Origin: Diplolepis rosae
Lineage: Eukaryota > Arthropoda > Insecta > Hymenoptera > Diplolepididae
Assembly: GCA_030998225.1 (NCBI GenBank)
Contig: JAPYXD010000680.1
Location: 11,966,001-12,030,000, forward strand
Length of the DNA: 64,000 nt
Reading direction: 5' to 3'
Part shown: positions 45,215 to 56,429 of the stretch, piece after piece
How the letters are laid out: each line of letters opens with the position of its first letter
Position numbering within the stretch: the first letter of the stretch is position 1
Made by a program: the position numbers and the translations under genes
The notes under the pieces: model-generated
Seen by the model: the letters and a program-made list of their open reading frames with translations, nothing else
Database searches by the model: none
What the model was told of the DNA's origin: nothing

Positions 45215-46035
45215 CGTATGTATTCAAAAAGGCCGCTTAAAGAGATTGTCAAAAACCTTTTTGACGCTAAGTTGGCACCACTGTCCTCTATACTGACGTG
45301 GAGTTCGAGCACGATCTTTTATTTAGTTTTTTCACAGTGCTCAATGTTGTCAGTTTATCTCAAGTGTGTTTCGCGATTTTTCCAATGGATAGGAATATCG
45401 AACAAAGGATTTTTCTCAAATTTTGCATTGCAAATGGAATTTTTTGTGCGGGATCGCTGGAAATGTTACAAGAGGCTTACAGTGAATCGACTTTATCAAA
45501 AACACGTGCATATGAGTGGTACAGTGCATTCAAAAGCGGTCGAGATGTGGTGGAAGATTGGCCTCGCTTTGGTCAGCCATCAACGTCTTAAACATAAGTT
45601 AACATCGCCAAAGTGAAGGGAATGGTGGCTGAAAATCATCATTTACGTTTAAGAGAGATAACCGCTGATCTTTCTGTGTCTCGCGAATCAATTCGTACCA
45701 TTTAAAACGATTGTTTGGGAATGAAACGCGTTGCTGCTCGACTAGTTCCGAGGGACCATCTCACAAGGCTATCCTTTTTTCTCTTTCCAAAACTCAAATT
45801 ACCACCTCGAGGCACGCGTTTTCAGTCGATAGAAGCCATAAAAGAGAATTCGCGACGAGAACTGAAGTCGATTCCGGAAAATGCGTTTACAAAATGTTTT
45901 GATGATTGAATTATTCTTTGGCATAAGTGTATTAATTCGGGAAGGGCCTACTTTAAAGCCGATAAAATAAATTTGGATGAATAATAAATAGTTTGTGTTT
46001 TGTTGACCAATTCCCGATAATTTTTTGACAGAATG
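45215..46035 (+). mobile_element. Internally deleted mariner inside the non-LTR element
   Basis: Contains the transposase remnant described next. The right end (inverted) reads TACATTCTGTCAAAAAATTA, a typical mariner-like terminus; a GATTGTCAAAAACC word near 45,246 may belong to the left end, but that limit is uncertain. The retrotransposon coding sequence resumes on both sides. Confidence 0.75.
45385..45984 (+). pseudogene. Mariner transposase, internally deleted, catalytic core missing
   Basis: Mariner transposases (about 345 residues) cut and paste DNA using an N-terminal helix-turn-helix domain and a D,D34D catalytic domain. Here about 199 codons remain in one frame. The N-terminal part is intact in pattern: MDRNIEQRIFLKFCIANG, STLSKTRAYEWYSAFKSGR, then RFGQPSTS. 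VKGMVAENHHLRLREI and VSRESIRTI follow as the second helix-turn-helix. After ARLVPRD the sequence jumps to FFLFPKLKLPPRGTRFQSIE, normally found near the C-terminus, and ends HKCINSGRAYFKADKINLDE. About 145 codons holding the catalytic Asp residues are absent, and the deletion kept the frame. In-frame stops lie at 45,589, after SIRTI (about 45,703) and after KCFDD (about 45,907). Confidence 0.92.
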
Positions 46036-46364
46036 TATATTTCAAACCAGTAATTGTAGTATTTTGGTGGAGGCTATCTTAGCTTGCCCTATTGTAGAAC
46101 GAATATCTGTATCACAACGGCAATCCCTGTTTATTTCAATCCCTAAGTAACAAAATTCGCTAATCTCCCCCGTCTTTTGGATGCCTATTTTAATGTTCAA
46201 GCGCTTCTTTCCTGATTTTGTTCTACACGCGATCACTTTGATTTTTCCTATATTCATTTTCATATTATAATTGTTGAAAACTTTCTCCGTTACATATCAT
46301 CCGCAAAACGTAACATTTTGATTATTTACCCCTGAACTTTGACGGCTGTGTTCTTAATTTTTTC

Positions 46365-46691
46365 TTAAAGGCCATGGGCCAGCAGATCACGTGACTAGAT
46401 TCCTACCTTACCAGAATTTTAAATTTGTATAGTCCCATTTTTGTAAAACATGAGATAACAAGTTGAAAATTTGTGAGATTAAATTAAATGCACTAAGACA
46501 GGTTTGCCTAGTATTAAATGTTTATAATTACAGTATTAGTTTTCTTATAATTATAAACATTTATGACCAGACAGGCCTATGTTAATGCATTTTATTTAAT
46601 TCTACAAATTTTCAGTTACATGGGGTTACACAACCTAAAATGCAGGTAAAGTAGGAAAATGTCACGTGACTAGGTTAGACCATGGCCTTAA
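46365..46691. mobile_element. GGCCATGG-type MITE with TTAA duplication
   Basis: TTAA at 46,365-46,368 and 46,688-46,691; ends AGGCCATGGGCCAGCAGATC and, inverted, GGCCATGGTCTAACCTAGTC, with CACGTGACTAG subterminal on both sides. It splits the retrotransposon between EAINEIK and the region preceding RFADDM. Related copies: 49,771-50,416, 63,251-63,612 and a fragment at about 57,550-57,740. Confidence 0.82.
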
Positions 46692-47090
46692 TTTCATTAA
46701 TAGCTTCTTTTGAGTATAAATCAAACAGGGGTGGTGATAACGACCAGCCTTGTCTTACTCCTTTCCTGATATTTGCTTATCCTCGCTGCTCCTAAATTTC
46801 TACCACTGCCTTTTGGTCTCAATATAGTATAGAGAACTAATAATTCTCCTGTCCTTGTACTTTATTCTTTAATATTTCGAAGAGTTTAGGCCAGCTGACC
46901 TTGTCAAATGCTTTTTCTAAGTCGACAAAGGCAATAAAAGTTGGTTTTCCTACTCATAGTTTGCCGCTCTGAATCAATCGTGAAGAGAATAATGCTTCTC
47001 TAGCCCCCGTTTCTTTCCTTAAACCGAACTAATCTTTGTCAAATGAGCTCTCTATTGTCTGTTCCAATCTTCTATAAAATTATTGTAGTT

Positions 47091-47369
47091 AAAATTTCAG
47101 GCGCATGTGTCGTTAGGATAATACGATAGTTCTTGTTTAAAAAAAAATTTCTATTAAAAAAATTCTTTAAACGATTTCAGTTAATAACAAATTTACTTTA
47201 AGATTTGGAAACATTAGAATTGTAGAGAATTAATTAGTTGAATTTGAAATTTTTGTCACTGCCTACATTATCGGAGAATCACTAGTCGCGTATCAGATAG
47301 GATACGTTGTCGACAGGTGTCCTCGTAGACAATTTCAAACTCTTATTTCGCAAATTAATGTGAATGAAT
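47091..47369. other. Intronic spacer, nothing recognised
   Basis: AT-rich sequence left of a SINE tail fragment. No gene. Confidence 0.45.
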
Positions 47370-47640
47370 TCAATATTTAAAGAATTTGAAAATCATTCTG
47401 TTGAAAAAAAGACGCTTTCGATTTCATTTTTTAAAAATTGGTATAAAGTGATAGCAAAGATAAATTATATTACAAAAAACATTATTAAAAAGTATTATTT
47501 TTCATAGGTTTCAACTTATTTCCATGAAAAATAATGTTTTTTCTTTCATAAGACACAACCGATAATAGCATTTTGTCTTAAACTCAATGAAAAACATTTT
47601 TCTCATATACCTGATTTTTGGCACGACAATTACCTTAATT
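47370..47640 (-). repeat. SINE tail fragment plus a GTGCCAAAAATC-type repeat
   Basis: 47,370-47,425 (AAAGAATTTGAAAATCATTC, GACGCTTTCGA) is the inverted SINE tail. 47,425-47,635 is a reverse unit of the dispersed family, ending CCTGATTTTTGGCACGACAA. Confidence 0.65.
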
Positions 47641-48687
47641 AAGGGGGTACTATGGTAATAATGGCCTTTTTTTTAAGAATTTTATTTTTGCACAAATTTT
47701 TATTCTGTAGTCAAAATATTTTTGTACGTTTTAGTACAGTTATGGAGAGTATAAAAAAATTTAGGTTGTTAATTTTTGTTAATATCCGGTGTAGATATCG
47801 GCGACCATAGGACGCCATGTTTAAAAGTGGTGCCCACGATTTCTCCATTGTGGATGATCTGAAACATACGAAACAAATTTTATTTTGAAGTACATATGAA
47901 TGGCTATCTCATGACCCTTAAACAAAAAAATATCTTCATAAATAAACAAACAGTGCATCTTTTCATTTTTTACATTCTCATCATGGATGAGAAGGTATTG
48001 GTTTTATGTGAAAAATGACTTTCGAAATTTTCATCAAATCTTTACGTTTTGGGACCCCCTGAGTCAGAAAAAATGGTTTTTACGAAAGTGTCTGTCTGTC
48101 TGTCTGTCTGTAGGTCGTGTGCGGCATAACTCTCGATAGAATTATCAGATTGAATTGAGCTTTGGTACACTTTATCGGAGCCGAAAAAGTAAGGACAAGT
48201 TCGTTAACCAGCCACATCCAATCAAAATTGAGGGATGGAGCACTACTTTTGTGTTTTTGAAAATAATTTTTTGAAAAAATCAAAAATTCCAATCCTGGTT
48301 TTTGATAGTGCTCATAAATCTCTACAAATTATCCTAATAACATTTTTTGATTAAATCAAAATTAGAAATGTTACAGCATATTCAAATTCGAAAAAAGTCA
48401 ATATCAAAATTCCATTTTCCAGTTAAATTATACGAGATACGAAAAAACGTTATGATACAATATTATTGAATACATAAAGACCTACAAATTTGAATTATAA
48501 CATTTTTCAAGTTGCATATGCTTTATCTGCGCGCTGGATTCCTTGCGGTAAATCTCATTTTTTATCACTTTTCGATATCTGAAATACAGGGAGGTTTATA
48601 CATTATACTTTAGGGTTTAAAGTAACCGAAACTGCAAAAAAAAAGATTTCGATTTTTTGAGAAAAGATTACCATAGTACCCCCTTAA
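47639..48687. mobile_element. TTAA-flanked element with GGGGGTACTATGGTAAT ends
   Basis: TTAA at 47,639-47,642 and 48,684-48,687; ends TTAAGGGGGTACTATGGTAA and, inverted, TTAAGGGGGTACTATGGTAA, a perfect match. GATGATCTGAAACATACGAA near 47,857 is shared with other TTAA elements. A GACCCCCTGAG/TCTG-run dispersed repeat (47,965-48,520) lies inside, perhaps as a nested insertion. Confidence 0.85.
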
Positions 48688-49770
48688 AAAAATGAATTAA
48701 TTACCCAAAAACTTTTAACAATGCAAACTTTTAATTTTTTTATCAAAAATCTAATTTTCATTTTGTTAAAGGAGATCGCACAAGACCTACTATTTATTAA
48801 ATAAGCTTTATCGAATTGAAAGTACTACACAAGCAATAATCATACACAGTCACCTGCAAGTCTTATTGAAACAGAGGTGGTGCACCTCGAGAGCAAGGAA
48901 AAGTGATATGGAACAATAATATTGACGCTATTAAAAAAACAATAAAGTTTTACGAGGGCCATTAAGAGTGTTGATACTCCTTTGAGAATGTTAGAAGTCA
49001 TATGAAGCTGAGCAAAACAGTAAACGTGGTAGCCACGAATGTAAAACTAACTGAGGTTAAAACCCAACAACTAACAAGTAATAAGCCCTACCTAACGAGT
49101 AAGTCATGTATGCCGGTTCACCTTCGCCTGGAGTCCACTGATTAAATCAGCAGGCTGTTGGTGATTATTTTGAATACGCTTGTATATGCAGCTATTTACA
49201 TTTAGAATAAAATTTAGAATCCTGTAATTAAACTGTTAAGGAACAACTGCTTTTTCGTAAAAAAATGTATTTTAACCTTATCTTAAATATTTCAGTACAA
49301 TTCACGGCTTTTTTGTAAACATAGCAGATCTGTCGATGGATATTACAGTTTCTGTTCAATTTACAGAATAAGGAATTTTCTTCAAAATGTTAATTCAACA
49401 GACATTTCTGTTATATTTATCAACAAATTGATTATTTTTACACAAAAGCGGTAAATTATACTTAAATATGTGTTAAATTTACAAATTATTCAACTGTCAC
49501 TATTTTGAGTTATGGAGTCAGTAAATACAAATTTTTTTCACCGTGTATCGCAGTCGGATTTTTAAACTTTTTTCGACTGCAATTAGGCTACGTTTCGTCT
49601 AAAAAAATTTAAATACTGATTTTCCACTATGATTGGTAGAACGTTTACATAGAAGAATTTGTAAATGTCTCGGATCATTCATCGTATGATTAACTACTTT
49701 TATGATTGTGTTATCAAAAATGATGAATAATCTAACCACTGATGTCATTCTTATCGTTTCAATATTCTAA
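48688..49770. other. Intronic DNA, largely unassigned
   Basis: 48,830-49,170 is less AT-rich and shows no repeat relatives here. TTTTTTTCACCGTGTA near 49,537 resembles a CAC-type element end without an identified partner. Confidence 0.45.
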
Positions 49771-50416
49771 GGCCATGTATTAATCGAACCACCTAACTAA
49801 ATTATATATGAATTCGCTCATGTAAGGTGACTTCTTTAATTTACAAAATATCTTTCTAAAAATGTGGCAAACGTAACAAAATACAATAGAGCACGTCTCT
49901 TAACTTCTTTTTAGTAAAACTTTTTTAAAAAATTAGAACTTATCGATAATTACAGTTGACTGTAAACATTTTCGCCAAATATTTACTCAAACGAAGTTAA
50001 CCAGACGTCCTTTATTGTAATTTCGAGACATGTTTGTATTAATGTCTTCAGTTTTTATCTTGACCCAAAAATAAATTCAATGTAGTTTATTTATATTGGC
50101 ATTGGGTCATAATTTTTCATTAAAAAACAATGTTCAAGCAAACATATCAAAAATTTTTTTTTTTTTTTTTTTTTTTAAAGGGGCAGAAAATATTTAAAAA
50201 AAAAAAAAAAAAAATTTTTGATATGTTTGCTTGAACATTGTTTTTTAATGAAAAATGATGACCCAATGCCAATATAAATAAACTACATTGAGTCCTTTAT
50301 TGTCTTCTGTTGTATTTTCAAAATTTTCAGGAAGATATTATCTAAACTAAAAAATTTATCTTACATGAACTTTTACATGAATTAAGTTACGTGATCTAAT
50401 TGATCCATGGCCCTAA
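49771..50416. mobile_element. GGCCATG-type MITE, split by a nested foldback insertion
   Basis: Left GGCCATGTATTAATCGAACC, right inverted GGCCATGGATCAATTAGATC, with CTAA on both sides. The body aligns with 63,251-63,612 except for the 274-bp insert at 50,018-50,291. Confidence 0.82.
50018..50291 (-). mobile_element. Foldback unit fused to a non-LTR 3' tail, with 11-bp target duplication
   Basis: GTCCTTTATTG occurs at 50,007-50,017 and 50,292-50,302. Between them, 50,077-50,291 is a palindrome (arms of about 90-100 bp around A/T runs) and 50,018-50,067 matches the 3' tail of the retrotransposon at 44,749-44,797 (CGAGACATGTTTGTATTAAT, CAGTTTTTATCTTGACCC). On the minus strand the order is body then tail, as in SINEs that borrow the tail of a partner LINE. 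Confidence 0.75.
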
Positions 50417-50453
50417 GTTTTTCGGTTTTGCATACGACACATTTTATATCATC

Positions 50454-51065
50454 TTAAGAGGTTTCATCACCTTCGCATTTTCAAAAAATAATTTTTTTTT
50501 ATTGCATAAAAAGGTCCCTTATGGTTCTAAAATGATGCCCAATAGGTTTTTCGTAGGAGCGGGGCATAGCAGATTAGTGGTATATCAAAATTATAGTATT
50601 TTTTTACCTTATTAAAACTTTAAACGCGTTTTTCTCGAAACCGATTTTTAAGAATGGTTGACAATTGTTTACTTGCTTAAGAAACTAAGGTCGCTTATTT
50701 AGGCGAAAATCAAGTGTTACATTCAAATGCTTACCATTTTTTCAAAAATGAATATTTTTATATAATCTTGGGTACTTCACTGGACAATCTTATAAACATT
50801 AGGAATTTTTTTTTTTGTTCCAGTTGCAAATCTCAATTTTTAGAATTACTTGTCGCGGACGACCTCCGAAAAAAATTGTTTTCTTGGACACAGCAATACT
50901 CAGCCGCCATTTTGTATTTCTTAATAAAAATTGTTTTTTATAAATTTAATATATTAGATAATAAACTCTATAAATTTTAATTGCTTTACGTTTTTTTACC
51001 TGCCTGAAAATAAATCATAAAACTGACACTATTTTTGGAGGCTCAAAGGTGATGAAATGCCTTAA
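50454..51065. mobile_element. TTAA-flanked element with TTTCATCACCTT ends
   Basis: TTAA at 50,454-50,457 and 51,062-51,065; ends TTAAGAGGTTTCATCACCTT and, inverted, TTAAGGCATTTCATCACCTT. Near 50,610-50,650 it carries the inverted AACTTTAAACGCGTTTTTCT box common to this class. The ORFs inside are not recognisable proteins. Confidence 0.78.
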
Positions 51066-51201
51066 TAATTCAATATTAAAATAACAAGCAACATAAGCTA
51101 TGAGTTGAGTAATAATGCATGTATGAAAGCAATTAAAACCATTGTTCTCAGGATAATAATTCTTTCTCTTCAATTGCAATACTTTGCAATTTAGATAAGG
51201 T

Positions 51202-51877
51202 TGATGACCCAGTAATCGTACCCGACCCAGTAATCATGCGATTTCAGTATGAATGTCCCTAAGAAGTATCAACACCATCAAAACACAATAACAACAGATT
51301 TTTAGGGAACTTTAGACGGTGCTCGTCGTCAAAATCACTTTATTTATACATGGCTCTTTGCTTTAGCGTTCAGTTGTGTAAAAAAATCACTTGCTTTTGA
51401 CGAAATTCGTTTTCCCATGATAAAAAATAAATTTTGTTCTACAAAATAATGTGTAATTTGCATTTAGCATCTTTTTGGTGCGAGAAATATAGACCAGGAT
51501 TAATATGACATCAGAAAAGCCCTATTGTCCCAGTAATCACGCCATAGAACGACTACTGGGCCAAAGTTGCCCAAATATTATTTCAATAATTATTTTTTAA
51601 CAAGTCAAGTACCAATTTACTTAAATTTAATAAAAAATAAACAATTTTAGTACACCGTTTTATTACAATACAGTATAGAAGATTTGATTTCCAGGTTATA
51701 TATTCCTTTAATCTCACTAAAAATAAGTAATAAAATTCTAAAGAAATCGTTTATTTTGCTTTCTAATTTCTAAAAAACAATTGAAAAATAATTTCATTCT
51801 CTGTACAAAGACTGGAACGATTACCACACGATTATTCGTACATGGACAAATTCCAAATCACAATTACTGGGTCATCA
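51202..51877. mobile_element. Inverted-repeat element of CCCAGTAATC words
   Basis: Left TGATGACCCAGTAATCGTAC and right, inverted, GATGACCCAGTAATTGTG. Several internal CCCAGTAATC or inverse words occur (51,225, 51,530, 51,555); one more lies outside near 52,515. Non-coding. Confidence 0.6.
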
Positions 51878-51957
51878 GTGAATTTTGTCTTTTAATTTAT
51901 TACAAATTAAAACCGACATCAAATATGTTGTAAACCACATTTTTTTAGTAATCTATC

Positions 51958-52411
51958 CAGGGTCGAAGCGAGGTAGGTGCGAACTATGCACTTTCACAGG
52001 GCGGCATTAGAACCATAGAGATATTATAGATAGAGGAGACATGCCAGCCTGAAGCCTGTCAGCTCGAGCGAGAGAGAGAGTGAATTTCGGGTTAGGCTGT
52101 CTCTCGCTAACGCCGAGGCTAGCGCGGTACGCGTAGACAAAGACAGAAAAAACTACTTATCGTCTCTCTCTTTCGCTCTCACCGAGTTTGCAGACTGACG
52201 TTGCCACTTACAGAGAGGCCTATGGCATGTCTCCTCTATCTATAATATCTCTATGATTAGAACACGTGAACTAGCGGGCGGCATTTTGGAAAAGGCGCCT
52301 TAATTCTATAATCCGGTACAATAGATTTGAAAATACGCGCCTTTCTGAGGCGCCACTGAGACAGCGACAGAAAAAAAAACACTTGAATTAATGACCTCGA
52401 TCCAGCCCTAA
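51958..52411. mobile_element. hAT-like non-autonomous element, host of a nested MITE
   Basis: Ends CAGGGTCGAAGCGAGGT and, inverted, TAGGGCTGGATCGAGGTC. The flanks AATCTATC and AATCTAAG could be an eroded 8-bp duplication, as hAT elements make. It is moderately GC-rich and interrupted by the next element. Confidence 0.5.
52014..52255. mobile_element. 242-bp MITE with perfect 33-bp ends and 8-bp duplication
   Basis: Ends 52,014-52,046 and 52,223-52,255 are perfect inverse copies beginning CATAGAGATATTATAGATAG. ATTAGAAC flanks both sides (52,006-52,013 and 52,256-52,263). The 8-bp duplication suggests hAT-type mobilisation, although the ends do not start with the usual CAGNG. The interior has GAGAGAGAGAG and CTCTCTCTTTCGCTCTC tracts. 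Perfect ends imply recent insertion. Confidence 0.9.
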
Positions 52412-52934
52412 ATCTAAGAAGTTCCATGCTTTGATTGGTACCAACTACTTTTTTTAATTATCCATCCCAACACAATTATCTGAACATTTTGAGTCAACGA
52501 AATCTCTTAACGTCAAAATTACTGGGACATTTACCTTACGAAGTCATTTTATGTAAGAATTGCAATTCTCATTTTTCATAAGTATTCAGGTGTACTATCC
52601 TATTACGATTTGGAAATTCCGATTTATGTACTCTAATTTGTATCTTATTGATAAAAATTGGTAAATAAAACGATGTACTTCAACAATTTTGTCTCGGTTG
52701 ATTTTGGCCAAGTTGTGGCTGGAATGTAATTTTGAAATCTCAGCCAAGTTTTTTTCCAGGACAAGATTTTATTCGATTTCTTTTGGGGGTAATTGGGTTG
52801 ACACCCCTTTTCAGTGCTCTTAAAAAAGTAAGCATTTCTTTTCCATAAGATCGCTCAGTTAATTTTCATTTATGATTCAGTTAAATAAAATTATTCGGTC
52901 AGTTTATTCATTTATTTTAATCAGTGACTGTTTA
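52412..52934. other. Intronic spacer, nothing recognised
   Basis: Includes an isolated AATTACTGGGACATTT, related to the 51.2-51.9 kb words. No gene. Confidence 0.45.
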
Positions 52935-53155
52935 CTCTCTAAATCTGAATCAGTCAAAATCTACTGATTAAAAGTGAAATTTGACTGATTCAAATAGCTA
53001 AAAAGAGGTTACTGTGAATCAGTCAAATTTCACTGATTACTTTAGTGAAAATTAACTGATTTAACAGTGAAAAAGATCATTTTCACTGATGATTCACTAA
53101 AAGGGCAAATCACTGATTCAATAAGTGAAAATTTGACTGATTCAGATTTAGAGAA
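52935..53155. mobile_element. CTCTCTAAAT-family MITE (TCAGTCAAAT type), 221 bp
   Basis: Ends CTCTCTAAATCTGAATCAGT and, inverted, TTCTCTAAATCTGAATCAGT, flanked by TA. The interior is an alternation of AATCAGTCAAATTTCACTGA words. Same family as 36,354 and 37,636. Confidence 0.85.
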
Positions 53156-53992
53156 TACTGCAAAAAAATTCCTTGACACAAAATTCAGTAATTTTTCCAA
53201 AATTTTGTAGAATTTAAGTACAAATTGTATAAAAATGAAAAAGTTATATCTGAAATATGCAAAAACACTTTTCTCTTAAACAAAATACTAGGAGCAAGCT
53301 CAAAATATACTAACATGATGAGTAACTGTAGAAAGATTAAAAAAAATAAATAAAATGAATAACTAGCCAAATGTTTTTTTCCTTAAGTCATACTAGAAAA
53401 TATACTGAATATGAGTGAGTCACTTATTATATTTATAAATCATTGTACTATTCCTATTATAAAATGTTATACAGGATTGTCCGACCACTGATATGTGCCT
53501 GGAGACCAGTGCTTTTAACATACTAATATATCGTTAGAATCTGTGGGTCCTTGTGTGGAAAAGTCAATCCGTTGAGCACACAAGATCATCTGCTTTATTC
53601 GGTAAGAACCTCTGTTGAGAACGCATTATGCAATTCAAATATTATTCAGAGGTTAAAAGCCAGGAGGCCCTGCAGATGATGTAAGACAGAAGGGTCGAAA
53701 GAGAGCCGGATGATGTTACCTTGAGGGTGGACCCCCAAATTTTGACCATGGCTTACAACACAAGTATTTCTCGCAATATTTTTTTAAATTATAAAAATAT
53801 TTAAAAAAAGAAAACAGAGAATCATTTATATTGGAATATCATTCATTTTAGTCATTTTCGATTATGAGATTGGAATTAGTAAACGATTATCAACTTCCTT
53901 TTCTACTTTTAGGAATAATAATAAAAAAAGTGTATTCCGGAAAAGCAAACATCTTTGTTAAAATTCAGAAGCGTTTCCAAAATTTGTGTCAA
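53156..53992. other. Intronic DNA with a less AT-rich block
   Basis: 53,470-53,760 is GC-richer, has no relatives in the window and no convincing ORF; it could be single-copy regulatory DNA. The remainder is AT-rich. Confidence 0.45.
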
Positions 53993-54173
53993 TTAAGGGC
54001 ATGTGATACTTTTTTCCATTTTTGAAACCAAATGTAGTCTATCTACGTCCGTTTTTAACTTCTTTACAATTTCCAAAATTTTGAAAAAAAAAATTTATGT
54101 ATTTTGGACACAAGCATGTAGGAACCTAAAATCAATAAAATTTTTTAATTTTGGAATTATCACATGCCCTTAA
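53993..54173. mobile_element. 181-bp TTAA-flanked MITE
   Basis: TTAA at 53,993-53,996 and 54,170-54,173; ends TTAAGGGCATGTGATACTTT and, inverted, TTAAGGGCATGTGATAATTC. Non-coding. Confidence 0.85.
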
Positions 54174-55937
54174 CGCTTTTTTCTCGAATACGATTTTTAA
54201 TTCAGTTGGTTTTTTCGTTCTATGCATTACTGTAATAAAAAAAACTAATGCATTTTTTTCAAAATTTCAAGCGCAATTAAATGCAATACTATGCAGTACT
54301 TACATGTATAATAAAAACCCTATTCAATTCAGCACAGTTTCATAATTTGAAGAAAAATTTTGAAAATTGTAGTCAACCTTTAGCAAATGTAAGATGTGTT
54401 TTCATAAAAGTATTGTAAATTTCATATAATTCTTTGTTACATTTATAACCTAATAATTTCGAAAATTTCCGTAAATTTCTAATAGTGCATTTCTAACGAA
54501 ATGAATCTTCGAATGATAATACGTATATTCATTAAAAACTGCAATACGAGAACGATAATAAAATTAAAAACTGTGTCACTAAACCTAACATGTTTTAGAT
54601 AAAAAGTGTCAATTCATAACGGAAGTTCAGCTGTGTTTGATCACTATCGAATTTCTGGATATGATCATATGCTTCAACACCGACTACTAAAGTTACCGAA
54701 CAAATATTAGACCCAATCCAACTTTTTAATCTATATTTATGACGTGTGCTATAAAACACGTGGAGATACTTTACCTGACCACTTAATAGCATTGAGAAAT
54801 ATTGAATACTCTTTGAACATGACAATTATAAATAAATCCTTTTGAAGAGTTCAAATTAAATTAAAAAATTTTAATATTTTTCTCTTTTGAATATCTGTTA
54901 AGAATTTAAATGATATATATGAAACATTAGTATAAGTTATAGTAATATTCCCTATAACCTATAGGAAATTATCATACGGCTTTTCTAAATTTCAGTATTT
55001 TGTTGCGAAAAATTCTCACTATGACAAGTTTTTTCTAAATTTTCAACATTGTTGATGTTATAAATTGTCTTTAGGTAAATCTTTGGATGTGTCATAAGTT
55101 TAGAAATAATTTTCTCCTCAAATCTAAATCTAATATATCGATTCTAAAATTTACCTGCAACAAAATTTGACTTTGGATTTTACTGTTCAGGTGGCTCAAA
55201 ATATAAAAAAGTTAGAATAGGAAAGTTGGAAAATCTGAAATTCTTAAATTTGAATAATATGAATGTTCAAAGCTTCAGAAGATATATTTTTTAATATTAT
55301 AAATCAGAGATCTGAAATATTTTTCAATCTACATAGCTTCTAACTTTTCACGTTCGCAAAATTGTAAATCAAGCCTTCAAAATGAGAATATAAAATGATG
55401 AAATACTTCTAAATTTGCAAGTTTGAATAAGAGAAGTCAATAATAAATTTTACAACTGAAAAATTCATGCTTAAAAACTTAGGACATTAATATTGAAATT
55501 AATTTTGAAAAAAATCGCTATAAAAAAATTCTGACGTTAATAATACAGATAAATAAGGAGTTGGAATATTAAAAATATTGGAAAATAGGTATTATTACAC
55601 ATTCAGAGATTAAAGATGGTGGATTTTTTATCTTTAAAAATTATAGATTGTGTAATTATTTTTTTTTAAAGTGTAACTTTCGGAAATAAGAAAACTGAAA
55701 TTTATAATAAAAATAATTTGAAATAACTACTACACAAAGCAAAAAGACCTCTGATTGTTATGACTTATTTTATTGCAATAAACTCGTTTCTAAAATCCAA
55801 ATTCCCATGAAATTTATTTATTAATTCTTCTAATTTTTAGTGAAGCATAATAAGATTAATTTTAAGCATAGAATGTTGCTAATAAGCGAGTCAGAGGGAA
55901 ACTTCTCATTAGCATTGTGCTGTTTCAGAAACTTATA
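54174..55937. other. Intronic AT-rich DNA, nothing certain
   Basis: Begins with AACGCTTTTTTCTCGAATACG, resembling the internal box of TTAA elements. The rest shows no supported element or gene. Confidence 0.45.
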
Positions 55938-56311
55938 CAGGGTGGCCGTTTTCATCGACGAAAATAATTCCCGGTCATTTCCCGGTCATCGAAAATTTTT
56001 TGCCGGTCATTAAAAAAAATAGTTCCCAATGAATAACAGTTAATGCAATGGGTTTTTAAAGTTTTAAAATATTTTTTATCTAATATTCTGAAATTTAATT
56101 TCTCCTGGTATACCGAAATCAGGAAATAAGGCGGGAATTTCGAAATGCATAATATAATATATAAGTAAATCACTTTATGTAACACATTTTAAACAAATTG
56201 AAATCGTTTTTTATTAAAAATTTAAAAAAATTTCCGGTCATTTCACGGTTTCTCCAGGTCACAGAAAATTCCCGGTCATTTCCCGGTTTTCCCGGTCAAG
56301 CGGCCACCCTG
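55938..56311. mobile_element. CAGGGTGGCCG-ended element of CCCGGTCA words, 374 bp
   Basis: Ends CAGGGTGGCCG and its inverse, flanked by TTATA on both sides. CCCGGTCATTTCCCGGTCA and variants occur near both ends. The central part is AT-rich. The superfamily was not assigned. Confidence 0.8.
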
Positions 56312-56429
56312 TTATACTTTTTTAATCTTTCGATGGAAAGTTACAACTAAAAGTTCCAAAGTAAATGTATCTCTTGTAACTTTATAGTTTTTAAATATTT
56401 TTATAACAGTTATAAATCTAAAATGCCTA

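Larger units (their letters stand above)
44749..47090 (-). pseudogene. Non-LTR retrotransposon reverse-transcriptase remnant
   Basis: Read on the minus strand, a decayed ORF2 follows the expected order. Near 46,897-46,938 TFIAFVDLEKAFDKV is the RT palm motif with the first catalytic Asp; near 46,742-46,766 is RKGVRQGWSLSPP; RFADDM at 46,293-46,310 is the [YF]xDD box. After it come IGKIKVIACRTKSGKKRLNI, SEFCYLGIEI, then KGERRSLEAFEN and RRRDRLIRHTLRHEG, ending RNVWRTASNQSQD near 44,810. The 3' tail reaches about 44,749. Stops and frame changes abound, so it is inactive. The order fits the endonuclease-RT (Jockey/RTE-like) group; the clade was not determined. It is interrupted by a mariner (about 45,215-46,035) and a MITE (46,365-46,691). 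Confidence 0.85.

Noticed and set aside
45298..45384. N-terminal extension of the mariner transposase
   Set aside because: The open frame continues upstream by chance; conserved transposase sequence begins at MDRN (45,385).
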